Shown one piece after another: positions 30,888-41,187 of a stretch of 64,000 bases of DNA. Under the pieces are notes generated by a model. That model saw only the letters and a program-made list of their open reading frames with translations. It searched no databases and had not been told where the DNA came from. The DNA comes from Paramecium tetraurelia (taxonomy: Eukaryota > Ciliophora > Oligohymenophorea > Peniculida > Parameciidae): contig NW_001799133.1 in assembly GCF_000165425.1 (NCBI RefSeq), positions 310,001 to 374,000 on the forward strand, given 5' to 3'. The position numbers and the translations under genes are program-made. Within the stretch, counting starts at the first letter, position 1; the number at the start of each line of letters is the position of its first letter.

Positions 30888-31634
30888 TCAAATCTTATAA
30901 AATTGCTTAATTGTTTGGTTATTCAGCCGATTATTTTCCATTGTCTCTAACAGTAATATTAACTTTTTCCCCTGCTCCTCGAAAACTATACTGCAAATGA
31001 AATGCCCCAAAATGTCAATAACATAGATGTGTTAAGAGGAATATTCAAAGTCCTTCCTTCTAATAAATTCTTTAGTGAACCCATAATCTACAAAGTAGCT
31101 ATCTCCCTTATACGGTGCTTCCTCCACAATTCTGTCCTTCTCCTCAAATTAAAGTTTCTCCATCGCCTCAGGATGATCGTAGGCTACGTTTCTTATAAAA
31201 AAGATATTTTCAAATTTCTTCTCTCTCAAATAATCGCTTATTTCATAATTAGCCACCCAATCCTTCAAATATTTTGTACCCTCTTTTTCATTAGAACTCA
31301 ACCATTAATTTGATTAAATGTATTTTCTTCGGCTGTTTTGAATAAAAATCATAGCATCTTATACATATTTTCTTCTTAATTAAGAGTTTTTCTTTAAGTG
31401 TTAAATAGCTTAAACATATCCAACTGAAGGTCCTATTTATTTTAAAGCTATTGCATTTGCAACTGATGTGAAACCACAAATGCTTTAGGTGGTTGTAAAC
31501 TTTTCGACTAAATCCTCGAATTCAAGAGAAAATTGGTTATAAAGGTAAATTTATCCTATCGCAGTATTTTCATCTTTCTGGATAATATCATTCACATTAA
31601 TTATCTCTTTAAATTGATTCAAAAATTATTGCAT
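30888..31634 (-). CDS. Protein with Cys/His arrangement resembling a papain/C39-like peptidase
   Basis: A single 248-residue open frame with no introns. The segment TTTQSICGFTSVANAIALKQ has the Gln, Cys-Gly and small-residue pattern seen around the catalytic cysteine of papain-fold and C39-like peptidases. A later IYVIDILGHFICSIVFEE resembles the catalytic-histidine strand. Between them is a helical, basic region and a conserved-looking acidic stretch. Whether it is an enzyme is inference; a structural prediction would be needed. No signal peptide or membrane segment. Confidence 0.6.
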
Positions 31635-31752
31635 CTATTTTTCTTTGAAACTATAAAATATTAATATAAAAAGAGCATTTAAGTTAAATTTTATACAATT
31701 CTGATTGATACTATTATTAGAATAGAAATTATGTTGGTACATATAATATAAT

Positions 31753-33148
31753 TCAAACTTAAAACTTAGGTTTACAATTCAAGTATTTTGGAACATCAGC
31801 AAATTTAGATGGTACATCATAAGCACCAGGCCCTGGACTGTTATTGATATTATAGATGGGTTTTCGTTTTCTCGACTTACCAAATCCCCAACTTGGTCCC
31901 ATTAAAATAGACTTATAATCGTAAGCCCCAGGTCCTGGCATTTTTTCAGAAGACTAAGCCTTGTTCTATTTAATCTCCTAAGCAATCTTGACTGATCCAT
32001 CATAAGAATAACACAATTTATCTTAAGGGTTATAGGTTCCTATTATTAAACTTAATATAAACCTGGTCCCGGTATGGTTTGTGGTCGCATTTAAGCCTTA
32101 GCCCCTTTGAGTGTGATGTTGCCTAATTTTTAAGGTGGAACATTGTAAGCTCCTGGTCCAGGCACAAACTGCGATTCATTCTCAGCCACAGATATTCTGT
32201 TTGCTTTACTTAAACTGTAACAAGGCTATGTTTTCTTGCTCCTTACGTCATATTTCCTAAGAAAAGAATAAGGTTTAAATTTACTCAGAGTAATACCTTC
32301 CAGGTCCAGGGTCTTGTGTAATTTTTTATGATGGGAGTCTAGACTCCTTCCCGATTTTGAATACAGGTTGTGAAGATTTAACGAAAGATACATCTGGAGA
32401 ATATTTACCTGGCCCTGGTATTGACTTATCGCATTCTTAAGTTTTTAATTTAGGTTTAAGTGTGAAACTCTATTGTGTCAATGTACTCTTTAGTTCATAC
32501 ATTCCTGGGCCAGGGGAACCCATATCCAATGATTAATGCATTTTAAAATTGTTCTTGGATCCGAAACCCCATGAAGGTTATGATTTATGCGGTGAAAATT
32601 TATTATGATTTGTTAAATCGTATTCTAGGATAATTATATAAGTATACATCCTGGTCCAGGTGAACTTGAACCATCTTCCATAGTCCTTATTCTTTTTTCA
32701 ATAGGGAATTTACTCGAAATCGTTGTCTAATGAGTCTAATTTAAATCATAAGTTCCAGGACCGGGAACAAAATTTTTGATGATTTTATCAATCTTTACAC
32801 CCATACTATACGATGGGATTTTTTTATGCACCGTCAAGAACTGTTCTTCTTTGTAATTACCTGGTCCAGGAGATTACGAAATAACTTTCTCTTTAAGTCT
32901 ACCCTTAATGGTACAACATGGTGCACCATTGATCAAAGATTTCTATGGATATTAACCTGGTCCAGGAGTGTATGATTTTATTCTTACTTCTCTCTTTACT
33001 TTTCCTCCGATTCTAGTGATATTTATTCATTATACGTCCACTGAGGAGAGGTCGGTTGATTATTTAAGGAGTAAGCATTTGGAGCAGGAACCAAATTTTT
33101 GATAGGACTGTCTCTCTTTGCAGTTCCAATGGAATAAGCAGAAACCAT
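31753..33148 (-). CDS. SHIPPO/ODF3-like repeat protein (PGPGxY repeats)
   Basis: Starts MVSAYSIGTAKRDSP, with several small introns (about 23 nt near 33005 and 32637, a longer one near 32260). It contains about ten to eleven Pro-Gly-Pro-Gly-x-Tyr repeats spaced 35-50 residues apart, such as SPGPGCI..., PGPGMYEL, PGPGKYS and MPGPGAYDY, ending SPGPGAYDVPSKFA. This is the STPG/SHIPPO repeat of ODF3 and related microtubule inner proteins of cilia and flagella. In Paramecium such a protein would be expected in the axoneme or basal bodies. Exact splice sites in the middle were not all placed. Confidence 0.85.
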
Positions 33149-33242
33149 TAAAAAAACAAGTTATTAAATTTTATTATGCACAATAAATAAGAAGAAATTC
33201 ATTTTATATTTGATTAAGTTTATATTTTTATAATTTCCTTTA

Positions 33243-34109
33243 ATGTCTTTAACTAAAAGAGAGACATCAAAAAATCACATGAATTCAGAAGTCAACCTAT
33301 TCAATTAAGTTGAAAAAGAACTAACGAGAAAAAGACCAGGTTCTGGGTAACCAATTTCAACTAAGAAATCTCCTTTGCCTTTGAGAAAACCTGGTGTCTC
33401 TGGGACTTAAAAGTAGATAATAAAAGAGCCTGAATAACAATTGAAACCCAGATAGCTCAGTAGTAATTCATAAAAAACATCTTAAACTTAATAATTGCCC
33501 ATGATTGTAAGTCTATTCAATTTATTTCTTTTAGAAAAATCCACCCCAACAATAGAAACCTTAGATTTAAATAGATAAAAAAATTATCATGATGAAATAA
33601 GAATCGGCAACAACTTCAGCAAGAGGTACCTTAACAGGAGAACATTCATAAAGGAATAGTAGCAATTAAAATTTGTCTACTGCAGATACTAGTACCAAAT
33701 AGTTTAATTGGATTGATGATCAATTAACTTCCAGGAGAGACTCATCATTAAATGTATGTAATTCAATATAGCAAGAAAAAAAGAATGAGTTCCAAAGAAA
33801 AGTAGACTACAACTACTTAAACCTAAAAAAGTAAATTATAAGATAATCACAAGAATTCTCATCCTCCTCTTTATCAACCAAAATGCTGTATTGATTTTAC
33901 AATGACTGCTGGGAAAAATGATTTAACTAAAATGTTGGATTCAATTAAGGGGGAAATCAAACAAATTGCAGAAGAATAATCGCATTAAAATGGAGTATTT
34001 TTAAATATGAGTGGTAAGCTTATTATAATTACATTAAGAAATTAAAGAGATGCCTGATGATGGATGTTCTTCTATAGGATAGAGTACGGTTTATCAATTT
34101 AAAAAATGA
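33243..34109 (+). CDS. Hypothetical disordered Ser/Gln-rich protein
   Basis: About 263 residues with introns of 28, 22 and 25 nt, which together give a frame without TGA to 34107-34109. Composition is Lys/Ser/Gln/Thr with Pro; the only ordered-looking part is a short C-terminal helix (DLTKMLDSIKGEIKQIAEE). Divergent from the SHIPPO gene with 94 bases between starts. No function proposed. Confidence 0.6.
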
Positions 34110-34183
34110 GAATAAATTACTCATAGTATTACTAAATTGATTTACAATTTAATAGTAAATAAATATTATATATAAAAATTGTA

Positions 34184-35854
34184 ATGGGGGGCTGTGGATC
34201 GAGAGAAAAAGAATTAAGAGAAAAAGTAGGATTCTCTTAAAGCGACTATGATTATGCACTAAAAAAATTCAGTAAGATGACAAAATAAAAACCAGGGTAT
34301 TTATAGTTTTTATAACAGGAAAGCAGATGAATATTTTAGTTTCGAAGGCTTTAAGCAATATTTTACTGAGAATCCTGTGTTAGCATAAAAGCTCTATATT
34401 TTTATGAGAAACTATGGGGGCTAAAATTATGTCGATAGCCTCACATTTCTTACAGTCGGTATGCTAAAATTATAATTTTAGTGGATCTATTTACTAGAGT
34501 TTCAATGAAATTGCAAAACTAACTGAAGAACTTGGACATATATACATTATTTACATTGGTGTCTTTATCAAGTCCAGATATTATGTAAAAGGATTCCTTC
34601 AATTTGAATAATGTGTACAAGATAAGTGTTAGCTATTCAAATGCAGTGAAGCTATTTAAAGTAACCTCTTCCTTGTCATTTTAGGAACTCATAAACATGT
34701 AGAGTGATAAAGGAGACATTTTATGCCATGATGACGATCAAGCACCAATTTTGATTATCAACAACATCTTTGAAAGTAAGGGAATCTCATATTAAATTAG
34801 ATCACTCCTTATTGAATTACAAAGCTTTTAATGATAAAATTAAAACAGAAGCTCCTCTTATTTGCAAAATTGTTAAGAATTACATAGCAGGCAAATTCGT
34901 TAATAAAACTTTGAGAAATACATTACCAAAATTAGACCCAAGTGAACTTATGAATAAATAATTGATAGGTATTAAATTTATGTCATTTTAAGCTTTACTC
35001 AATCTAAGTGTGCCATGGTTCTAGAAGTGTATTGCAATTAATTAAATTTATGAATACGAAGTGGATACAGGATAATAATACAATTTTAATATCCTTGGAA
35101 ATTGCTTACTCTAAGCCAAAGGGCCAAATATGATTCTATTTAGGCATTCCCAAAAGGATAAAGATGGCGAGAAATTAGAGAAATATGTATTCGGTTATTT
35201 TTCACCATCCTAATGGAGAGTCTCTCCTGATATTTCAGGAAATAAAGGATCTTTCATATTCTCCATCCATCCCAAATTCAAAATATTTTCAACTAATGGT
35301 TAACAATAAAGTAAATTTGCTTTGCTAGTTCCAATCATTACAAAGAGATAAAGTTAAACACTCCATTCACCTCTGAAATAAGGACCAAAATAACCTGGCT
35401 TGGGAATAGGAGGAAGTGGTTATGATCATCATAGAATTTGGATTGATGGGAAATAACTCTAGGCAAGTAGATTAGTGGAAGAGGATAAAACATTTTAAAG
35501 TGGTTCAATATTACCTGAAGATATACATTTGCTAAATGTAAGTATTTTGATTGATTGATTTATTTTTAAGATTGACCTAATAGAAATATGGGATCTACAA
35601 TTAAGCACTGTAGGACAAGGCACTTCTTATTTTAAATCAACATCTCCTCATGTGCATTTTGGTGATGCTGAAAAAAGAATTAACTAAAATCAATTGAGAG
35701 ATTTGATTATTACCTTAAATTAATAATAAGGAAGAAATGACTATGTATCACAAATATTTAATGTTTTTAGAGAAGAGATACAAGGGAATTTTAGACTACC
35801 AATCCCTTGCTTCCAATAAATGAAGAGGAGGAGGAAAAATAATAAGCAAAATGA
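34184..35854 (+). CDS. TLD-domain protein with N-terminal MGGC acylation motif
   Basis: About 511 residues, five introns (22, 23, 25, 33 and 32 nt). It begins MGGCGSREKE: Gly2 and Cys4 form a myristoylation plus palmitoylation signal. An EF-hand/swirm-like helical region follows. The TLD domain occupies about 290-460: MILFRHSQKDKDGEKLEKYV, GYFSPSQWRVSPDISGNKGS, FIFSIHPKFKIFSTNG, and LGIGGSGYDHHRIWIDGKQL. TLD proteins (OXR1, NCOA7, TBC1D24, and Paramecium relatives) act in oxidative-stress resistance and regulate the V-ATPase. Membrane tethering by the N terminus would suit a vacuolar role. The DHHC enzyme 1.5 kb downstream belongs to the class that could palmitoylate Cys4, but this link is only an inference. 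Confidence 0.82.
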
Positions 35855-35884
35855 TATTTATATTATATAATTAAAATATAATTT

Positions 35885-36559
35885 ATGGAGTCACCAGTTT
35901 TATCCAAACAATTAGAATTGTCTGAATTGAAATAGATTATCAAAAACAGGTTTTCTTTTGATAGAAGGAAAGTAATATTCTTTACATTGAATTCATGTTT
36001 ATTGGGATTAGCAGTATTTAGTTTATTTTCTGCCATTACTCTTGAAAGCAATTCATAAATCTTTAGAATCAGAACTTATTTGACAGATATCAATTTATCT
36101 AACAGGGAGTAGGCTAGAAAATTGGAAACGATATTGATTCCTTAAAATATTGCTTAATTATGTACTATTGTTGCTTCAATTATTGGTTATTATGGAATAT
36201 ACCAAAAGTCTTAAAAGGTAATTGGTATTTGAATACGATTAGATCTTACATTTATTCCCTATCAGTTTAGGAATTAGTTTGGCTTTCAGAACAATAGCTA
36301 CAATAGTGATTATCTCATATTTTAATACAATAAAATCTGTATAAAATTATCAAAAATATAGGTATTTGAGGAGGAAGTAGGAACTTTTATAACATTGCAA
36401 ATATTATTTTTGGCTTTCAATTGGTTGTTTTGTGTTTTCGCTTATCAACAATTCAAGAAAGCCTAAGTTGAATATCATATAGTCACTAAGGATAGGGAGA
36501 GATTAATTATGGATAACAATATGGCTTATGAATTAATAAAGAAAATCATAAAAAATTGA
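35885..36559 (+). CDS. Four-helix membrane protein of unknown function
   Basis: About 208 residues with introns of 25 and 23 nt. Four hydrophobic segments are visible: VIFFTLNSCLLGLAVFSLFS, ICQ-like segment around LCTIVASIIGYYGIY, SLGISLAFRTIATIVIISYF, and VGTFITLQILFLAFNWLFCVFA. A basic cytosolic tail follows. The layout resembles small tetraspanning proteins but no family signature was found. It starts 31 bases after the TLD gene stops. Confidence 0.6.
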
Positions 36560-36604
36560 TTTATTGTGTTATAATACATATACGCATTAATATTTTACAT
36601 AAAT

Positions 36605-37327
36605 TCACTACTTGTTAAAATAGAAATAATCCTAAGGGTTCATTATTTTACTCAAAATATCGCCTATTACTGAGAGATACTTAATTTTGTCTTGTAGATT
36701 TGATCTCAAAATTTGTGCATATGCATGTTTCTAAAAAAATTCAATTGACAAAGTTTAAAAAAGAGATTTGAATATATCTTAAATTCTTTTAGTATTTGAG
36801 GGATTGGAATAGCACAACATAAGCATTTCCTCTAAGGCTTTAAATTCGATTGAATTGATCCAGGCCCAGAAATGAGGCAATAAATTTTGGTTGTCTGCAA
36901 AATATAGTTTTACCTTATCGATTGACGTTGTATCTTCAGTAATAAATTTCATTTGACTCTTAATTAAATATAGCCTAATTGGAGAGTCTTCGTTACTATC
37001 TTAGGACTTTGAGGTTCCTTGTTTTTGATATTATATTTAAGTAATGAGATTATTGACAGCCTCTGATTATTCTTGCTGAACAGTTTTGTTTTCCCCAATC
37101 TAATTCAGAATTTTGTTAGACTATGCTTATTAGATAAGCTATTATAAAAAGCTTAAGGGTATTGTGACAGCTGGAGTGAAGCATTTTTAAAATTAGAATT
37201 ATAAATTAAGTTATGGATATTTAGTTGTTTGAGGTTAAGAGCCATTCTAATCATGCTAATTCTGAACAATTCTAACTGGAGCCACTTTCACTGTCTTTTT
37301 GGTTTCTTAATATGGTTCAAATCTCAT
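36605..37327 (-). CDS. Hypothetical protein
   Basis: An intronless 240-residue frame from MRFEPYQETKKTVKV to TGA 36605-36607. The first half is Gln/Asn-rich; the second half has a compact helical region (LYFADNQNLLPHFWAWINS, EFKALEEMLMLCYSNPSN, YAQILRSNLQDKIKYL). No recognised domain. Function unknown. Confidence 0.6.
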
Positions 37328-37400
37328 AAAACTAGATTTTATAAATTTGGGTTTACTTTTTTAAATAATATTTTTTATAAAAAAATATTTATATACTAAA

Positions 37401-38421
37401 ATGTATAGAGAGATTCAAATGAAGAAAATATTTAACAACACCTATTTACTTGGAGTGGTCTTTTTTATCATATGGGTCTTCCTATCAATGGTTTACATAA
37501 CATTAATAAATCCTTACTCACTTGAATTTTCCCAAATCATATATATACTTTGGATTCCATTTTTCATATTTTATTTGATGGTTGGATGGTCAATGGTCAG
37601 ATGCGTAATAAGTGATCCTGGAAAAGTATTTTCTATATAAAATTCAGGTTCCCATTTATTGGGGAGTTTTATTGGACGATTAGGAATAAAAGAAAAGACG
37701 ATATTGTTTAATTTGCCATATTTTTAAACCTGAACGATGTCACCATTGCTCAACGTAGCTATATTATAATAATTTCAAAGATGTCAAAGATGTGTTTTAA
37801 ATATGGATCATCATTGTCCATGGATTGGAAATTGTGTGGGATATCAAAATCGTAAGTTTTTTATTTTGTTTCTTTTCTATATAAATTTAACAGTCTTATT
37901 TGGCATTGGAATCATCGCCTTCTAAGTTTATCCAATTATTATGGATCTTATCTTTGTAGATTGGAGACTTCTAATTGAGAAATATAATGTTATCCCTACT
38001 CTCTTACTGTAACAAATTAAAAAAATATTAGAGCATCAATCATTCTTGTATTCGGAGTAGTCATATTCAATTTCTTTCTGTTTCACTTAGATTTAGTTTC
38101 AACTAACAAAACAACCATAGACACTTTGGAGGTAAGAAGAAATGGAAACAACCCCCAAATTCCTCTGAATGCTTATGACATAGGGTAAACGATTTAAATG
38201 TATATTTCAGATTCAAAGAAAACTGGTTATAAGTCATAGGAATTAATTCTTGGCTCTGGCCTTTCCCAATGTTCGGAGAAAGCGGAAGACCAAAAGGAGA
38301 TGGAGTTAGGTGGGAGCGTAATTAAAACTAATTAACAATGACCGAATAGAATGTTACCCACAGAACCTAAACAAACTAAAATTAAAGAAGCGAAATGACT
38401 TAGCCTCAATAAAGAGTTTGA
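37401..38421 (+). CDS. DHHC palmitoyltransferase
   Basis: About 307 residues, four introns (22, 26, 23, 26 nt). Two N-terminal membrane helices, a conserved DPG (SDPGK) after helix two, then the cysteine-rich domain: [36 protein letters not shown] and [10 protein letters not shown]. The DHHC tetrad is intact. Two more helices follow, then NAYDIGFKENWLQVIG, the usual TTxE/NxYD-type C-terminal motif. The enzyme transfers palmitate from palmitoyl-CoA to cysteines of membrane-associated proteins. Two genes in the window encode MGGC N termini that could in principle be substrates of such enzymes. Confidence 0.94.
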
Positions 38422-39324
38422 AATAATAATTTATATCAAAATATTAATATCCTCCCAAGCACATTTTTCTGGTCTATCTTGTGATTAGACTTCCTTAAAA
38501 AGAATTCAACATCCCTATTGAACAACTTAGTTGAGCCTAAGAGTAAAATACATTAATTTCATTAATTATTTATCTAATTCATAATTGAATTTATTCATTT
38601 TTAAGAATTAAGAGGGTGAGACTGTTATACTATTTTTATAATATTTCAAAGAATATTTTGCATCAAACCAGACAAAAATTTAGAATATAGAATTTAAGTT
38701 ATTCATAATATAAGTCTGATCTTTACCATAAAGGCTATGATTGATTAAGCACATAAATCGATCAGATTTTTTAAATTTAATAAACTTTTATTTAGTATTA
38801 ATTATAACACTTTTTAATTTTCAAAAATTATAATTATATAGGTGTAAATTTGAAAAAATGAATTTCCTCTCATTATTAAATAATAAGTTTACTTCGCTTT
38901 GAATGAATCAAAAGTGTGTGGTTTTTAAATTCTATTCTGATTATTAAAATTTAAATATCTTGGCACATATTTCACATCTAAATATGTTGCTTGACTTTGA
39001 TTTAATTAAATAACTAAATGAAATTATATTGATTAATTAGTATAAACTAGAATGTATTGAAATGAATGTATCTTAAGATAAAATTCGTTAATTTATATAT
39101 TTATTTTATTTCTAATTCATTTTAAGAAGAATTACATTACAGCTCTTACATTAGAATTGCTTATTTAAATTCAAAATGTTTATTTTTTGCAAGAGAACAC
39201 AAGAAAATAAAGTAATAAAAATAACTTTAGAATAACTTAAAACTTGGGAATAATTGTGAAAAAAATAATAATTATTAAAAACTTAAATATTTCCCACCCT
39301 TAATTTTCTATTTAATTAATAAAA
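38422..39324. other. Long AT-rich intergenic region, no gene seen
   Basis: About 900 bases, the second-longest gap. Stops interrupt all frames; no repeat unit, tRNA fold or coding exon was recognised. A short stretch near 38440-38560 is slightly richer in G+C and might be a 3' UTR or a relic, but nothing can be claimed. Confidence 0.35.
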
Positions 39325-40008
39325 ATGGAGGCTAATTAAGTCAACGACTAAGTCATAAAATCGTTATTATACTAAAAAAAGGTATGTGCATTAAACAAAT
39401 ATTAGTATAAAGAATTAGTTGATGCAGCAACTTAATTGGGTTTAGTGAAATCATACTCGAAAATGAAATATGACGGAATAATTTACTCAATTGGCTAGCT
39501 AGTTTAGTTATCAATTGACGGGAATAGGGACAAGAAAACATATGGAAAGTTAATAGGGTTTTGTAATTTGCAGGTGGATGAATATTTGATACCCATGATC
39601 AAAGTGCAAAAGTACATTAATAAATTGGAATTGCCCTCAAAGTTAAAAGAGTTATAGGAAGGGATAAGTGAGTTTGAATTGTTTTAATCAGAGATAGAGG
39701 AATGGTTGTTTTGCACTTAAATTGATCATGAAATAAGGTTAATAACAATAAAGGAATATGAGGAAATGACAATCTAAAATGAGAGAACGTATTTTACAAG
39801 GGCTGATTATAACGTAGAGAAGGATAAGTTTACGCCTCCAATTTCGAAGTGGAATAGAATCTGTATTTGCAATCAAATATCAAATCCTGATAAATCGTAT
39901 ATTCAATGTGAAAAATGTTTAAAATGGTTACATTACGAATGCGCTGGTGTTTAAGCATAATTGGCTCAAGACATGAATTTCTATTGTGCAATGTGCAGGA
40001 AGAAATGA
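39325..40008 (+). CDS. BAH-PHD chromatin reader protein
   Basis: An intronless 227-residue frame. The central part has the beta-rich pattern of a BAH domain (YSIGQLVQLSIDGNRD...YGKLIGFCNL, then ELFQSEIEEWLFCTQIDHEI). The C terminus is a PHD finger: ICICNQ, YIQCEKCLKWLHYECAGV and YCAMCRKK, giving C4HC3 zinc ligands and the Trp that cups methyl-lysine. A compact BAH followed directly by PHD is the architecture of plant EBS/SHL readers of H3K4 and H3K27 methylation. A nuclear chromatin role is inferred. The BAH call is weaker than the PHD call. Confidence 0.78.
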
Positions 40009-40081
40009 AATGAATTGGAATTCAATTAAAAATCTATCTAATGATCTATAATAATTTTCTAAATTATTATCTAAATAAATA

Positions 40082-41108
40082 TCATTTTGAATATAAATCC
40101 ATAATATTGATGGGTCCATTCGTTTGAATTGGTTGTTAGAACTTTTATTATTAATATGGGAATGTCTATTACTACAATTACTATTATTAATAAAGGTGTT
40201 AATAATTTGTTTACTAATTATAAAACCCATTATTTTGTTATTGTCCCATATTGGATAAATAAGCATAATTCGAGTTCTTATTCGGTATAATTTGTTATGA
40301 CTGTTGTGTCTATTGCGATTCCGATTTGTAGAGTGTAAGTATGTCCAGAGAAGGTAATGAATGGATTGGTGGATTGACATGAGGAGTCGATTGTACAAAT
40401 TCATTGAAATCCTTCTCAGGTGACAATGATCTAGTCGTACCTTAATGAGTATTTAATCCCTGGGTTTCTTCAACTTGTACAATTGGTTTTTTGACTCCAA
40501 ATAAGTCATCATCCAAATCAATCAAATCTCCCAATTTTACTTTGGGTTCCTCTACTTTTGTCTCTTATTGATTGAAATAAAAAGGCTTGACTGATCTAAT
40601 TAAGAATATGAGGTGAACATTACGTTTTGGTTAGAATGTATTATTGTTTAGGATCTGGACAAGATATTTAAGGTATGAATCTCTTCTTAACATACTTCTC
40701 CTATACGAATCTAATTAATGAATCCAGACCTTAATTAATAGTAGGTTTGCTATTTGAGGGATATTCGGAATTATTTACATAAAATCTTTTGGCATTTTAT
40801 TTTCCCAATAAGAATTTGCAGTGCCATTGCCGATAGATTCCATAATGTCGATATTTTCTTAATACCATCCATCAATATTGGTTGACCTTACTCTAGTGAC
40901 ACTAGGACCTAATGTTCGATGGGCTCCTAATAAAAATGAGAAATGAAGTTGAACCTGCACAATCCATACATATGAATATTCCGTAATCTAGACTGACCCA
41001 TCTAGGTCCTTTTGTTGCACAGTCAGCACAATTCAAATTTTCAGGTCTTTTGAGAATTAAAGCAAATATTTTTTCTTGTGCTTTGGCTGGTATGTATTAT
41101 TTATTCAT
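40082..41108 (-). CDS. ArfGAP-domain protein (SMAP/AGFG-like) with Gln-rich tail
   Basis: About 313 residues with introns of 28, 29 and 28 nt. The N-terminal ArfGAP domain has NLNCADCATKGPRWVSLDYG, FICMDCAGAHRTLGPSV and TRVRSTNIDGW: four zinc cysteines and the arginine finger are present. A linker carries PKVKLGDLIDLDDDLFG, a possible clathrin- or adaptor-binding acidic motif. The tail is about 100 residues rich in Gln/Asn, coded by a mix of TAA, TAG and CAA. The protein should stimulate GTP hydrolysis by Arf and act in vesicle formation. Confidence 0.9.
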
Positions 41109-41187
41109 TATATTTGAAATTATCAGTCCTATAAATATTTTAATGATTTTTTGAGCTTTAATGTTCAGAATTTTGATGATCTATTCA

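Noticed and set aside
39928-40404. Minus-strand 158-codon Asn/His/Arg-rich frame
   Set aside because: It overlaps the PHD finger gene and is an alternative frame of the Gln-rich tail of the ArfGAP gene; composition is that of an out-of-frame repeat.
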